Positions 1 to 5,752 of a stretch of DNA of 5,756 bases are shown in pieces; the first letter of the stretch is position 1, and each line of letters opens with the position of its first letter. The stretch covers positions 1 to 5,756 of the forward strand of contig CALKKN010000307.1 in the NCBI GenBank assembly GCA_937995275.1, in the 5' to 3' direction. The DNA comes from an uncultured Lysobacterales bacterium (GTDB lineage Bacteria; Pseudomonadota; Gammaproteobacteria; Xanthomonadales; SZUA-36). A program made the position numbers and the translations under genes. The notes under the pieces are model-generated. The model had not been told where the DNA came from, made no database searches, and saw only the letters and a list, made by a program, of their open reading frames with translations.

Positions 1-348
1 CTGATCAAGGAGAACCACATCGCCGCCGCGGGGTCCATCACGGCGGCCGTCAAGTCAGCACAGCAACAGAGTCCCGGCCTGCTGCTGGAAGTCGAAGTGG
101 AGACCCTGGCGCAACTGGAGGAGGCGTGCCGGGCGGGCGCGAACCGGGCGTTGCTGGACAATTTCGACACCGCGATGCTGCAAGCCGCGGCCGCGGATTT
201 CGGGGGGCGCATCGAACTGGAGGCATCGGGCGGCATCGACCTGGACTCCGTGCGCGCCGTCGCCGAAACGGGAGTGGACTTCATTTCCGCGGGCTGCGTC
301 ACCAAAAACCTCCAGGCCACCGATTTTTCGATGCGCTACGTCGACTAG
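1..348 (+). CDS. nadC: Nicotinate-nucleotide pyrophosphorylase (carboxylating), C-terminal part
   Basis: The frame is open from base 1 and ends at TAG 346-348, giving 115 residues of a protein whose start lies outside the window. NadC (quinolinate phosphoribosyltransferase) converts quinolinate and PRPP to nicotinate mononucleotide, CO2 and pyrophosphate in de novo NAD synthesis, in the cytosol. Visible family motifs, in order: LIKENHI (residues 1-7), the strand EVEVETL (30-36), LLDNF (51-55), LEASGGI (73-79), and the last barrel segment ISAGCVTK before the usual end SMRYVD. The typical family protein is about 280-300 residues, so roughly the last 40% is present. It converges on the next gene with only a 44-nt gap. 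No frameshift or missing motif is seen. The assignment is confident because the order and spacing of these motifs are specific to NadC. Confidence 0.95.
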   Translation: MIKENHIAAAGSITAAVKSAQQQSPGLLLEVEVETLAQLEEACRAGANRALLDNFDTAMLQAAAADFGGRIELEASGGIDLDSVRAVAETGVDFISAGCVTKNLQATDFSMRYVD

Positions 349-361
349 CCCGGCCGCGGTT

Positions 362-393
362 GCGGGCCCCTGACGGTCACGCGCCCTGCCCGC
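362..393. terminator. Weak inverted repeat between convergent genes
   Basis: GCGGGC (362-367) and GCCCGC (388-393) can pair around a 20-nt loop between the convergent nadC and dehydrogenase genes, touching the dehydrogenase stop codon. There is no T-run on either side, so an intrinsic terminator is only a possibility. Transcription may end by Rho or run through. Confidence 0.2.
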
Positions 394-1787
394 TACAGCA
401 ACTTGCCCGGATTGAATATCCCGGCGGGGTCGAATACCTGCTTGATGCCGCGCATGAACCCGATTTCCTCCGCCGAGCGTACGCGGTCCAACCAGGGCTG
501 TTTCAGTAATCCGATGCCGTGCTCGGCCGAGATGCTGCCGCCGATATCCCGGGTCAGGGCATAGGTCCGTTCGCTGATCTCATGACACCGCGATTCGAAG
601 GTTTCCAGGCCCAGGTCGGCCGGTTTCAGGATGTTCATGTGCAGATTGCCGTCGCCGATGTGGCCGTACCAGACCACTTCGAATTCCGGGCAGATTTCTC
701 CGATCAGCCGGTCCATCCGCCGCAGGAACTCCGGCACCCGGGAAACGGTGACCGACAGGTCGTTCTTGTAGGGCGGGAAGTGGCTGATCGATTCCGATAT
801 GCCCTCCCGGTAGCGCCACAACTCGGCGATCTGCCGGTCGCTCTGGCTGATGACGCCATCCAGCAGCCAGCCCCGTTCCGCGCAGCTTTCGAAACAGTCC
901 ATGGCCGCTTCTTCCTGCCACTCCGTCGGGCAATCTAACTCGACGATCACGTACAGGGGGCAACTCGCATCCAGGGGCGGGGGCAGTCCCTGGCCGACCC
1001 GGACGTGGTGGAGTGCACGATCGGTGAAGAACTCGAACGCCGACAGGTCGAGCCGCGCCCTCAGCGTTGCAAAGACCTTCATCAGCGCGTCCATGCTATC
1101 CACGCCCAGCAGCAATACCTTGCTGGGCGGCGGCGGGTCCGTGAGGCGCAGCGTCGCCTCGACGATCAGGCCCAGGGTGCCCTCGCTGCCGGTGAACAGG
1201 TGCCGCAAATCGTAGCCGCTCGCGTTCTTGATCAACCCGCGATTGCACTCCAGCACCTCGCCTCGCCCGGTGACCACCTTCAGCCCGGCAACCTGGTCGC
1301 GCGTCAGGCCATACCGCAGGACCCGGATACCGCCGGCATTGGTGGCGATATTGCCGCCAATCTGGCTGGAGCCCTCCGCGGCGAAGGAGACGGGGTAGTA
1401 GAGGCCCTCCGCAGCCGCACGCTCCTGCACCGTCGCGGTGACGACACCCGCTTCGACCGTGAGGGTCCGGTCGACGCGGTTGAAATCCAGCACCCGCCGC
1501 ATTCGATCGAAGGAGACGACCACCTCGCCGTCGGCCGCCACCGCGCCGCCGCTCAGCCCGGTCCGGCCGCCCGAGGGTACCAGCGCTATTTCCGCCGCCG
1601 CCGCCGCGGCGACCAGCTGCTGCACCTGGCTCACCGATTCGGGGAAGGCCACCGCGGCCGGGCGAGGCGCGCGGAAACGCGTCCAGTCCCGGCCGTGGGA
1701 CTCGAGGACGGACGGCTCCGTCACCACCTTCAGGCCCGCGCAGGCCCGCTGCAGGGCCGCCGCGGCTTTTTGGTTCTTCCCATTCAT
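393..1787 (-). CDS. FAD-binding D-2-hydroxyglutarate dehydrogenase (GlcD/D2HGDH family)
   Basis: This 464-residue flavoprotein of the VAO/PCMH fold oxidises a D-2-hydroxy acid, most likely D-2-hydroxyglutarate to 2-oxoglutarate, passing electrons to an acceptor such as ETF. FAD-domain motifs: PSGGRTGLSGG (71-81), GGNIATNAGG (144-153), GSEGTLG (200-206). C-terminal substrate/metal domain: YGHIGDGNLHMNI (374-386) with His376 and His383, and SAEHGIG (420-426) with Glu422/His423, matching the zinc ligands and catalytic His known from human D2HGDH. It ends FNPGKLL. The length equals that of Pseudomonas D2HGDH (about 464). That gene also lies next to serA, as here, which favours D2HGDH over D-lactate or glycolate dehydrogenase. 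I chose ATG 1785-1787. A TTG directly upstream (1788-1790) is in frame and sits 11 nt from a GGAGGA motif, against 14 nt for the ATG, so it is a real alternative. Confidence 0.88.
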   Translation of the reverse strand: MNGKNQKAAAALQRACAGLKVVTEPSVLESHGRDWTRFRAPRPAAVAFPESVSQVQQLVAAAAAAEIALVPSGGRTGLSGGAVAADGEVVVSFDRMRRVLDFNRVDRTLTVEAGVVTATVQERAAAEGLYYPVSFAAEGSSQIGGNIATNAGGIRVLRYGLTRDQVAGLKVVTGRGEVLECNRGLIKNASGYDLRHLFTGSEGTLGLIVEATLRLTDPPPPSKVLLLGVDSMDALMKVFATLRARLDLSAFEFFTDRALHHVRVGQGLPPPLDASCPLYVIVELDCPTEWQEEAAMDCFESCAERGWLLDGVISQSDRQIAELWRYREGISESISHFPPYKNDLSVTVSRVPEFLRRMDRLIGEICPEFEVVWYGHIGDGNLHMNILKPADLGLETFESRCHEISERTYALTRDIGGSISAEHGIGLLKQPWLDRVRSAEEIGFMRGIKQVFDPAGIFNPGKLL

Positions 1788-1894
1788 CAACTGTCTGCCA
1801 TTCCTCCGCTCCGGAGCCCGATTCGCGCGCTACGCAGGGTGCCCGCCCACCGCAAATGCGTTAGGGTGCCGGCTTTGAAAAAGCGGCTGCGGCC
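1788..1894. promoter_or_regulatory. Divergent intergenic region, dehydrogenase / serA remnant
   Basis: This 107-bp region separates two outward-facing starts and must hold the promoter of the dehydrogenase and the original serA promoter. A minus-strand GGAGGA lies 11-14 nt before the dehydrogenase start. An exact 8-bp direct repeat, AGGGTGCC, occurs at 1836-1843 and 1863-1870, with starts 27 bp apart. No convincing -35/-10 pair was found on either strand. There is no obvious Shine-Dalgarno sequence before ATG 1895. Confidence 0.35.
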
Positions 1895-2061
1895 ATGGCA
1901 AGCGATCCAACGAACCCTTCGGGCGGAAGCTACTCCCTCGACAAGTCAAAAATCAAGTTCCTGCTGCTCGAGGGCATCCATGAGCGGGCCCGGGAAATCC
2001 TGGCGGGACACGGTTTCGAGCAGGTCGAAGCCCTGCACTGGCTTCCTCGATATCCCCAGAG

Positions 2062-2078
2062 CCCGGAAGACTTCCGGG
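2062..2078. repeat. Short perfect palindrome between the serA remnant and the phosphatase gene
   Basis: CCCGGAAG, a central A, then CTTCCGGG form a perfect inverted repeat that could fold as a 7-bp stem with a GAC loop. It lies 43 nt beyond the phosphatase stop codon on the minus strand. No T-run follows on either strand, so it is not a typical intrinsic terminator. It lies inside the stretch where SerA similarity has disappeared. Confidence 0.35.
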
Positions 2079-2120
2079 GAGCCGAAGGCGAAAGAAGGGA
2101 AGCAAGACTCCTTTGGTGCG

Positions 2121-3374
2121 TCAGGGAGTCACACTGCAAATGGGTATGGGTTCGGGCGCCGCTTCCGGCGGCGGCGCCTCGGCGTCCGGCGCGGCGTCCG
2201 GCGCGGTAGCCGGCTCGCCCTGCTGGGGAGCCGCCTCTTCCGGTGCCGGGGGCGGAGGCTCGCGCAGCCGCTTCAGGCGCTGTTGCAGGTAGGGATTGTC
2301 CGGATTCCGGGCGGCGACCTGCTCCAGGTAGGCGAGGCGACCGTCATCCGCCGAGGGAAGCGGCAGCTTGCCCGCCGGGTAGCCTGCAAAAACGCTGCCG
2401 GGCGTGATCTCGAGGTAGGCCACGTGACCACCGTAGGCCGCCGAGACTCCCGTATCGATCATGATGACCTTGCCGTCGTATCGCGGCCAGATGACACCGC
2501 TGGTGGGCGTGTGGCCGATGACGATGTGCCTGGCGCCGTGATGGGCCAGGATCGCATCCACGGTCTCGGGCGGGGCCTCGGGTTCGTCACCGGCGAGTCC
2601 GCGGTACCACAGCGGCCCGAACTCGTCCGCCAGGATACCCGGCGCCTGCGGGTCGAAATCGCGCAAACTCGCAGTAACCTTCTCTGTCAGCGAAGCCAGC
2701 GAATTCTGGCAGTAATAGCCGCTGATGCCGCCGTGCAGGAAGATCGTGTCGTTGACCCGGACGGCCACCCGGTTACCCAGTACCCAGTTCAAGTATTCGC
2801 CGTCGGTACTCCAAGACGGATCCCAGGCCTGGCGGTGTTCGACCCAGCCCAGCGGGTGCTGAGTGTTCCACTGTTCCCTGAAATCCTCCGGCAGCTCCGC
2901 AAACCGCTCGGGGGCGCTTACCTCCATGCTCTGCATATACAAGTCGAAGTACCGGTCCCTCAATGCCGTGGAGTTGCGGGTCGAGAAGGCTGCATATTCA
3001 CCCTCGTGCACGTACCGCAAGTCGCCGTACACATTCATGGCCTCGTGGTTGCCGATCAGGTTGTGCACGCGGCCGCCCTTGCGCTTCGCCTGCTTGCCGA
3101 GCTTCCGGATGTGCTCGATGATCTTGCCGGTATCCGGCCCGCGGTCCGGAATATCCCCGGTCTGCACGAAGTGTGTGTCGCCCCCGGACCACTTGCCCTT
3201 CCTGTCGACCAGCCCGGCAGCCCGGAGCGCAGCCAGGTAATTGTCGTAATCGCCGTGCAGGTCGCCGATGGCTACGATCCTGTCGACTCCATCCCAGTGA
3301 TATTCATCGACCTGGCGGGCGTCTGCCATGGCCAGGCTGGCCAGAACCAGGAGTGCCAGGCTCAGATATTTCAT
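2121..3374 (-). CDS. Exported Shewanella-like PPP-family metallophosphatase
   Basis: This 417-residue calcineurin-type phosphoesterase resembles the Shewanella-like (Shelph) branch of the PPP protein phosphatases. A signal peptide occupies residues 1 to about 17-19 (hydrophobic core LSLALLVLASLA, Ala-x-Ala-like end), so it should act in the periplasm or be secreted. Metal-binding motifs come in PPP order: GDLHGD (37-42), GDIPDRG (73-79), IGNHEAM (107-113), HGGIS (214-218), VIGHTPT (285-291), then IDTGVS (306-311). The second motif has Pro where classic PPPs have Val. Expected chemistry is two-metal hydrolysis of phosphate monoesters, possibly on Ser/Thr or Tyr of proteins; the substrate cannot be read. 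Residues 373-411 form a Pro/Ala/Glu-rich, probably disordered tail. The start is ATG 3372-3374, with GGAG 7 nt upstream (plus 3382-3385) and the signal peptide right after it. The open frame extends further upstream, but without export features. It is divergent from the DUF3313-like gene. Confidence 0.9.
   Translation of the reverse strand: MKYLSLALLVLASLAMADARQVDEYHWDGVDRIVAIGDLHGDYDNYLAALRAAGLVDRKGKWSGGDTHFVQTGDIPDRGPDTGKIIEHIRKLGKQAKRKGGRVHNLIGNHEAMNVYGDLRYVHEGEYAAFSTRNSTALRDRYFDLYMQSMEVSAPERFAELPEDFREQWNTQHPLGWVEHRQAWDPSWSTDGEYLNWVLGNRVAVRVNDTIFLHGGISGYYCQNSLASLTEKVTASLRDFDPQAPGILADEFGPLWYRGLAGDEPEAPPETVDAILAHHGARHIVIGHTPTSGVIWPRYDGKVIMIDTGVSAAYGGHVAYLEITPGSVFAGYPAGKLPLPSADDGRLAYLEQVAARNPDNPYLQQRLKRLREPPPPAPEEAAPQQGEPATAPDAAPDAEAPPPEAAPEPIPICSVTP
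2181..2204. repeat. 12-bp tandem duplication in the phosphatase tail
   Basis: GGCGTCCGGCGC occurs twice head to tail (2181-2192 and 2193-2204). On the minus strand it encodes repeated Asp/Ala/Ala/Pro-type residues in the disordered tail of the phosphatase. Such in-frame repeats suggest that the tail varies in length between strains. Confidence 0.7.
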
Positions 3375-3513
3375 TCGCACGCTCCGTATCCGCTGTCCGG
3401 TCCGCTGTGTGACCTCAAATGATAGCGCGTTTACTTGATGTTTTCCGATGTAATAAACTGCTCTATCGAATGACAGCACGCACCGGAATCCGACGACGGA
3501 GGTTACCCGCCCC
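3375..3513. promoter_or_regulatory. Divergent promoter region, phosphatase / DUF3313-like gene
   Basis: This 139-bp region between divergent starts includes an AT-rich core (about 3430-3475) in an otherwise GC-rich window, where promoters for both sides are likely. On the plus strand TAATAA (3451-3456) is a mediocre -10 candidate without a good -35. On the minus strand a TATCAT-like -10 lies near 3421. GGAGG at 3498-3502 is the ribosome site of the plus-strand gene, and CTCC at 3382-3385 (GGAG on the minus strand) serves the phosphatase. The exact promoters are not resolved. Confidence 0.4.
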
Positions 3514-4227
3514 ATGAAGTTCTCGAGCCTGTTACTTTTGTTGACATCATCTGTACTGCTGACCCTGTCCGCGCCGCTGAGCGCCAAGAAGCAGGAACCG
3601 CCCGAGGTGACCGAGGACGGCCTGCATCGCGTCCCTGATTCGAGGATGGCCCTGGTCTATGCCGAGCCCGGCGCCGACCTTGCCGTCTACCACAGGGTAC
3701 AGCTGCTCGATGCCTATGTGGCGTTCAAGAAGAACTGGGAGCGCGATCAGCGCAGCAGCTCGGCCCAGCCGCTGCGCGTGACCTCGGGAGACATAGAGCG
3801 GATCAAGAACACCCTGGCGAAAGAATTCCAGCAGGAGTTCACGACCGTCCTGGAGGAAGGCGGCTACGAGGTCGTCGACCAGGCGGGCCCCGATGTCCTG
3901 CTGGTGCGTCCGGCCATCATCAACCTGGACGTGAACGCCCCGGATACCATGTCGGCAGGCAGGTCGAGGGTCTACACGGACAGTGCGGGCGAAATGACCT
4001 TGTTCGTCGAGCTGTACGACTCGGTTACCGGCGACCTGATCGCCAAGGCGCTGGACCGAAAGATGGATCGCCGCAACGCCGGTTTTTACACCTGGTCGAA
4101 TTCGGCAACGAACAAGGCTGCCGCAAAACGAATCCTCAGGGGTTGGGCCGACATCCTGCTGACCGCGCTGAACGAGGCGCGAGAGGAGGCGGGCGATGCC
4201 GGGGCCGGGCCTGAGGATGAATCTTGA
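3514..4227 (+). CDS. Exported DUF3313-like protein of unknown function
   Basis: This 237-residue protein begins with a signal peptide (residues 1-24, Leu/Ser-rich core, predicted cut after the Ala of PLSA), so it is likely periplasmic. I recognise the general pattern of DUF3313: a Tyr-containing N-terminal segment (VYAEPG, 48-53), a stretch around YHRVQLLDAYV (59-69), a helix with LAKEFQQEF (101-109), the core GPDVLLVRPAIINLDV (125-140), then beta segments around MTLFVELYDSVTGDLIAK and a C-terminal helix. Many family members are lipoproteins. This one has no lipobox and no cysteine at all, so it is not lipid-anchored. The function is unknown. ATG 3514 is supported by GGAGG 11 nt upstream and by the signal peptide. 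It is 44 nt upstream of the cysteine-repeat gene on the same strand and probably co-transcribed with it. The family assignment is from memory of the pattern and is moderately sure. Confidence 0.75.
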   Translation: MKFSSLLLLLTSSVLLTLSAPLSAKKQEPPEVTEDGLHRVPDSRMALVYAEPGADLAVYHRVQLLDAYVAFKKNWERDQRSSSAQPLRVTSGDIERIKNTLAKEFQQEFTTVLEEGGYEVVDQAGPDVLLVRPAIINLDVNAPDTMSAGRSRVYTDSAGEMTLFVELYDSVTGDLIAKALDRKMDRRNAGFYTWSNSATNKAAAKRILRGWADILLTALNEAREEAGDAGAGPEDES

Positions 4228-4256
4228 TCTGCCATCCGATTTTTTTCCACTCAACC

Positions 4257-4262
4257 AAGGAG
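4257..4262 (+). promoter_or_regulatory. Ribosome binding site deciding the start at 4272
   Basis: AAGGAG lies 9 nt before ATG 4272. It selects that start, with a signal peptide immediately following, over the in-frame ATG at 4224, which would overlap the end of the preceding gene and add 16 residues with no export character. Confidence 0.8.
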
Positions 4263-4271
4263 TCCATCCAA

Positions 4272-4673
4272 ATGAGAATTGCCAAACCCATCCTTTTAGC
4301 CCTGCTGCTGGGCGTAGCCGCCAACCTGTCCGCCCAGGATACGATCGTCGATACCGTCAAGCAGGGTTGCGCCACCGAAGTCGAAAATTACTGCAGCCAG
4401 GTGATGCTGGGCGAAGGCCGCATGCTGGCCTGTTTCTACGCGCACGAAGACAAGCTCTCCGGCCAGTGCCAGTACGCGCTGTACCAGGCAGCCAACACGC
4501 TGGACCAGGCTGTCAACGCACTGCAGTATGTCGCGACCGAGTGCGAAGACGACATCATCAAGCATTGCGCTGAGGTCCAGATGGGCGAGGGCCGCATCCT
4601 GGAGTGCCTGCGCAGCAATTCAGAAACGGTCAGCGCGTCCTGCACCCAGGCCGTCAACGACGTTTTCGAGTAA
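4272..4673 (+). CDS. Small secreted protein with two GLG1-type cysteine-rich repeats
   Basis: This 133-residue protein starts with a signal peptide (1-21, core ILLALLLGVAA, cut after LSA) and should fold in the periplasm or outside the cell, where its cysteines can form disulfides. The mature part is two copies of one unit. Cysteines are at 33, 41, 54, 66 and again at 91, 99, 112, 124, with identical spacing (C-x7-C-x12-C-x11-C) and a period of 58 residues. Each copy carries the signature GEGR before the third cysteine (47-50 and 105-108). This resembles the cysteine-rich repeat of Golgi apparatus protein 1 (Pfam Cys_rich_FGFR), which also occurs in proteobacterial secreted proteins of unknown role. 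Eight cysteines suggest four disulfides. It is probably the second gene of a two-gene transcript with the DUF3313-like gene and is followed 45 nt later by a strong terminator. Binding partner and function are unknown. Confidence 0.85.
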   Translation: MRIAKPILLALLLGVAANLSAQDTIVDTVKQGCATEVENYCSQVMLGEGRMLACFYAHEDKLSGQCQYALYQAANTLDQAVNALQYVATECEDDIIKHCAEVQMGEGRILECLRSNSETVSASCTQAVNDVFE

Positions 4674-4718
4674 ACCGGAGACGGAACGGGCGGCCTCGCC
4701 ATCCGGCGCCGAAACCAG

Positions 4719-4747
4719 GCCGGCGCCTCCGCGCGCCGGCTTTTTTT
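4719..4747 (+). terminator. Strong intrinsic terminator after the cysteine-repeat gene
   Basis: An 8-bp perfect GC stem, GCCGGCGC (4719-4726) pairing with GCGCCGGC (4733-4740) around a 6-nt loop, is followed at once by seven T (4741-4747). This is a textbook Rho-independent terminator, ending the transcript of the two upstream genes and separating them from the pilin genes. Confidence 0.92.
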
Positions 4748-4795
4748 CAGCCAGGTGGCTGAACGGCAAGAACATCCCGACGAACGGTAGCCGGG

Positions 4796-4828
4796 CGCCG
4801 GTTAATCCGGCGAGCGGCTGTATATACT
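4796..4828 (+). promoter_or_regulatory. Candidate promoter with overlapping inverted repeat, upstream of the pilin genes
   Basis: TATACT (4823-4828, 5 of 6 matches to the sigma-70 -10 consensus) lies in a short AT patch. A weak -35, TTAATC (4802-4807), is 15 bp upstream. A perfect inverted repeat, CGCCGG-TTAAT-CCGGCG (4796-4812), covers the -35 position and could be an operator. No RpoN-type -24/-12 element (GG/GC) was found, although many pilin promoters use RpoN. The leader to ATG 4941 would be about 105 nt. Confidence 0.3.
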
Positions 4829-4940
4829 GAAAGCTGCTCAGGTACCGCCTGATTTCGCTACGGATTGGCGGCCGGTACGTCGTGAATTTTTCATGCCGAC
4901 CGGAACGGTTCAGGGACCGGACAGCCGAACCGTAGGGAAT

Positions 4941-5393
4941 ATGACCGTCAAAACCTGCATCGCTCCATCGCTCCGGCCGCGCGGCATCACCGTCGTGGAA
5001 ATTCTGGTAGTGATCAGCGTCCTGCTCATCCTGATCTCTTTTGCCGTGCCGGGAATCGGCCGCGCCACCGCGCGGGCCGAAATGAAGGCGGCCGCCGAAA
5101 ACGTCCAATACTCCATAGACAACGCCCGCAAACTCGCCCGGATGACCGAATCGAGTGTGACGCTCCATGCCGATCCGCCGGACGGTGCCACGGTGCAGCA
5201 CATACGGTTGTCGGGCCCCGGGTTGAGTGGCGCCATGGGCGTTCAGGAATACCGCCTGCCGGACAGCATAATACTGGTTCCGGATCATGAGTCGTACACT
5301 TTCGATGGGCGCGGCCTGGTCCTCGATCCCGGAAGGCTGGGATTGGTTTTGCAAGTGAACGAAGCCATTGTCTCCGAACTGGAGATCAATTGA
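4941..5393 (+). CDS. GspH/FimT-type prepilin (minor pilin or pseudopilin)
   Basis: This 150-residue precursor has a class III (type IV prepilin) signal. The leader ends in RPRG (12-15), then comes the mature N-terminus ITVVE with Glu at +5 and a hydrophobic helix of about 20 residues (EILVVISVLLILISFAVPG), the membrane anchor and later the core of the pilus. The peptidase PilD should cut after Gly15 and methylate the new N-terminus. After the helix comes an amphipathic stretch with AR...LAR and a small beta domain ending with YTFDGRGLVLD, typical of GspH/FimT. Such proteins prime or cap type IV pili or type II secretion pseudopili in the inner membrane. ATG 4941 gives a normal 15-residue leader. 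The in-frame ATG 4893 gives a 31-residue leader. Neither has a good ribosome site. The next prepilin follows after 62 nt. It is likely the first gene of a minor-pilin operon; which system it serves cannot be told. Confidence 0.82.
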   Translation: MTVKTCIAPSLRPRGITVVEILVVISVLLILISFAVPGIGRATARAEMKAAAENVQYSIDNARKLARMTESSVTLHADPPDGATVQHIRLSGPGLSGAMGVQEYRLPDSIILVPDHESYTFDGRGLVLDPGRLGLVLQVNEAIVSELEIN

Positions 5394-5440
5394 GTGATTC
5401 GACGGGTTTGAATACCTGGAGGGGTGGATTTGATATTTAC

Positions 5441-5446
5441 AGAGGA
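5441..5446 (+). promoter_or_regulatory. Ribosome binding site of the second prepilin
   Basis: AGAGGA lies 9 nt before ATG 5456. It fixes this start, which gives a 17-residue prepilin leader, over the in-frame TTG at 5390. Confidence 0.7.
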
Positions 5447-5455
5447 CGGAAGAAA

Positions 5456-5752
5456 ATGCTTCGCAACAGAATCACACCGACCGTTGGAAACTTTCGTCAA
5501 GCCGCAATGACAGCGGTCGAATTGCTGATCATTGTGGCAGTCATTGGTTTGCTCCTTCTCGTCACCGTGCCGGGCTCCTCGATGCTCATCGAACGATACC
5601 GGCTGAATTCCGCCTCAAACGACCTGGCGCGCGGCCTCACCCTGGCGCGATGCGAGCCCGATCATCTGACTGCCGCCGCCGGACAGGATGATGTTGCTGC
5701 GGAGTTTGTATTGAAACTCGGGGTCGAAGCTTGCGATCAGTTCGCGCAGTGA
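5456..5752 (+). pseudogene. FimT/FimU-type prepilin, truncated by a sequence junction
   Basis: The frame is 98 residues, while FimT/FimU-type proteins usually have about 150-180. Residues 1-17 form the leader, followed by MTAVE (Glu at +5) and a hydrophobic helix (LLIIVAVIGLLLLVTVPG). Then comes the family's post-helix segment YRLNSASNDLARGLTLAR, normally followed by SEAI. Residue -1 at the expected cut is Ala, not the usual Gly. Family character stops at about residue 66 (base 5653). The remaining 32 residues up to TGA 5750-5752 match nothing expected, because those bases encode an actin-like protein on the other strand. The conserved C-terminal beta domain is absent. The gene is therefore either truly broken by a rearrangement or joined artificially near the window end. 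Its natural continuation would be further minor-pilin genes. Confidence 0.75.

Larger units (their letters stand above)
1895..2209 (+). pseudogene. serA: Truncated 3-phosphoglycerate dehydrogenase, N-terminal remnant
   Basis: The frame runs from ATG 1895 to the stop at 2207-2209 (104 residues). Residues about 14-27 read SLDKSKIKFLLLEGIH, essentially the N-terminus of gammaproteobacterial SerA, and similarity continues loosely to about residue 45 (near base 2033). SerA oxidises 3-phosphoglycerate in the first step of serine synthesis and normally has about 410 residues. After base 2033 the SerA pattern is lost. A stretch around 2096-2135 faintly resembles the next SerA block (GxRSRT) if frames are shifted, but this is weak. 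No NAD-binding GxGxxG segment and no ACT domain occur downstream. The last 89 bases overlap the 3' end of the opposite-strand phosphatase gene, so that part of the frame is probably not real coding sequence. It is called a remnant because of the abrupt end. A sequencing or assembly chimera is the main alternative. Confidence 0.7.

Noticed and set aside
126..509. A plus-strand open frame overlapping nadC and the dehydrogenase end
   Set aside because: It is out of frame with nadC and antisense to the dehydrogenase C-terminus. It is Arg/Gly/His-rich with no motif.
1836..1870. AGGGTGCC direct repeat as an operator
   Set aside because: An 8-bp repeat in GC-rich DNA can occur by chance, it has no dyad symmetry, and no promoter was located beside it. 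It is kept only as a note in the intergenic entry.
2121..2260. GC-rich repetitive stretch as a CRISPR or regulatory repeat array
   Set aside because: It is one 12-bp tandem duplication inside the coding sequence of a Pro/Ala-rich tail. There are no spaced repeats.
1005..3422. An 805-codon open frame on the plus strand
   Set aside because: It runs antisense across both the dehydrogenase and the phosphatase, which have clear catalytic motifs. Its own translation is Arg/Gln/Pro-rich with no recognisable domain, as expected of an antisense frame in GC-rich DNA.
4228..4247. Run of seven T after the DUF3313-like gene as a terminator
   Set aside because: The only upstream pairing is a weak 4-bp stem (GGAT/ATCC), so it is unlikely to end transcription before the cysteine-repeat gene.
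3547..4254. A 235-codon minus-strand open frame opposite the DUF3313-like gene
   Set aside because: It has no signal peptide, domain or ribosome site, and is fully antisense to a better-supported gene.
4620..5354. A 244-codon minus-strand open frame
   Set aside because: It crosses the strong terminator and lies opposite the cysteine-repeat and pilin genes, with no recognisable protein features.
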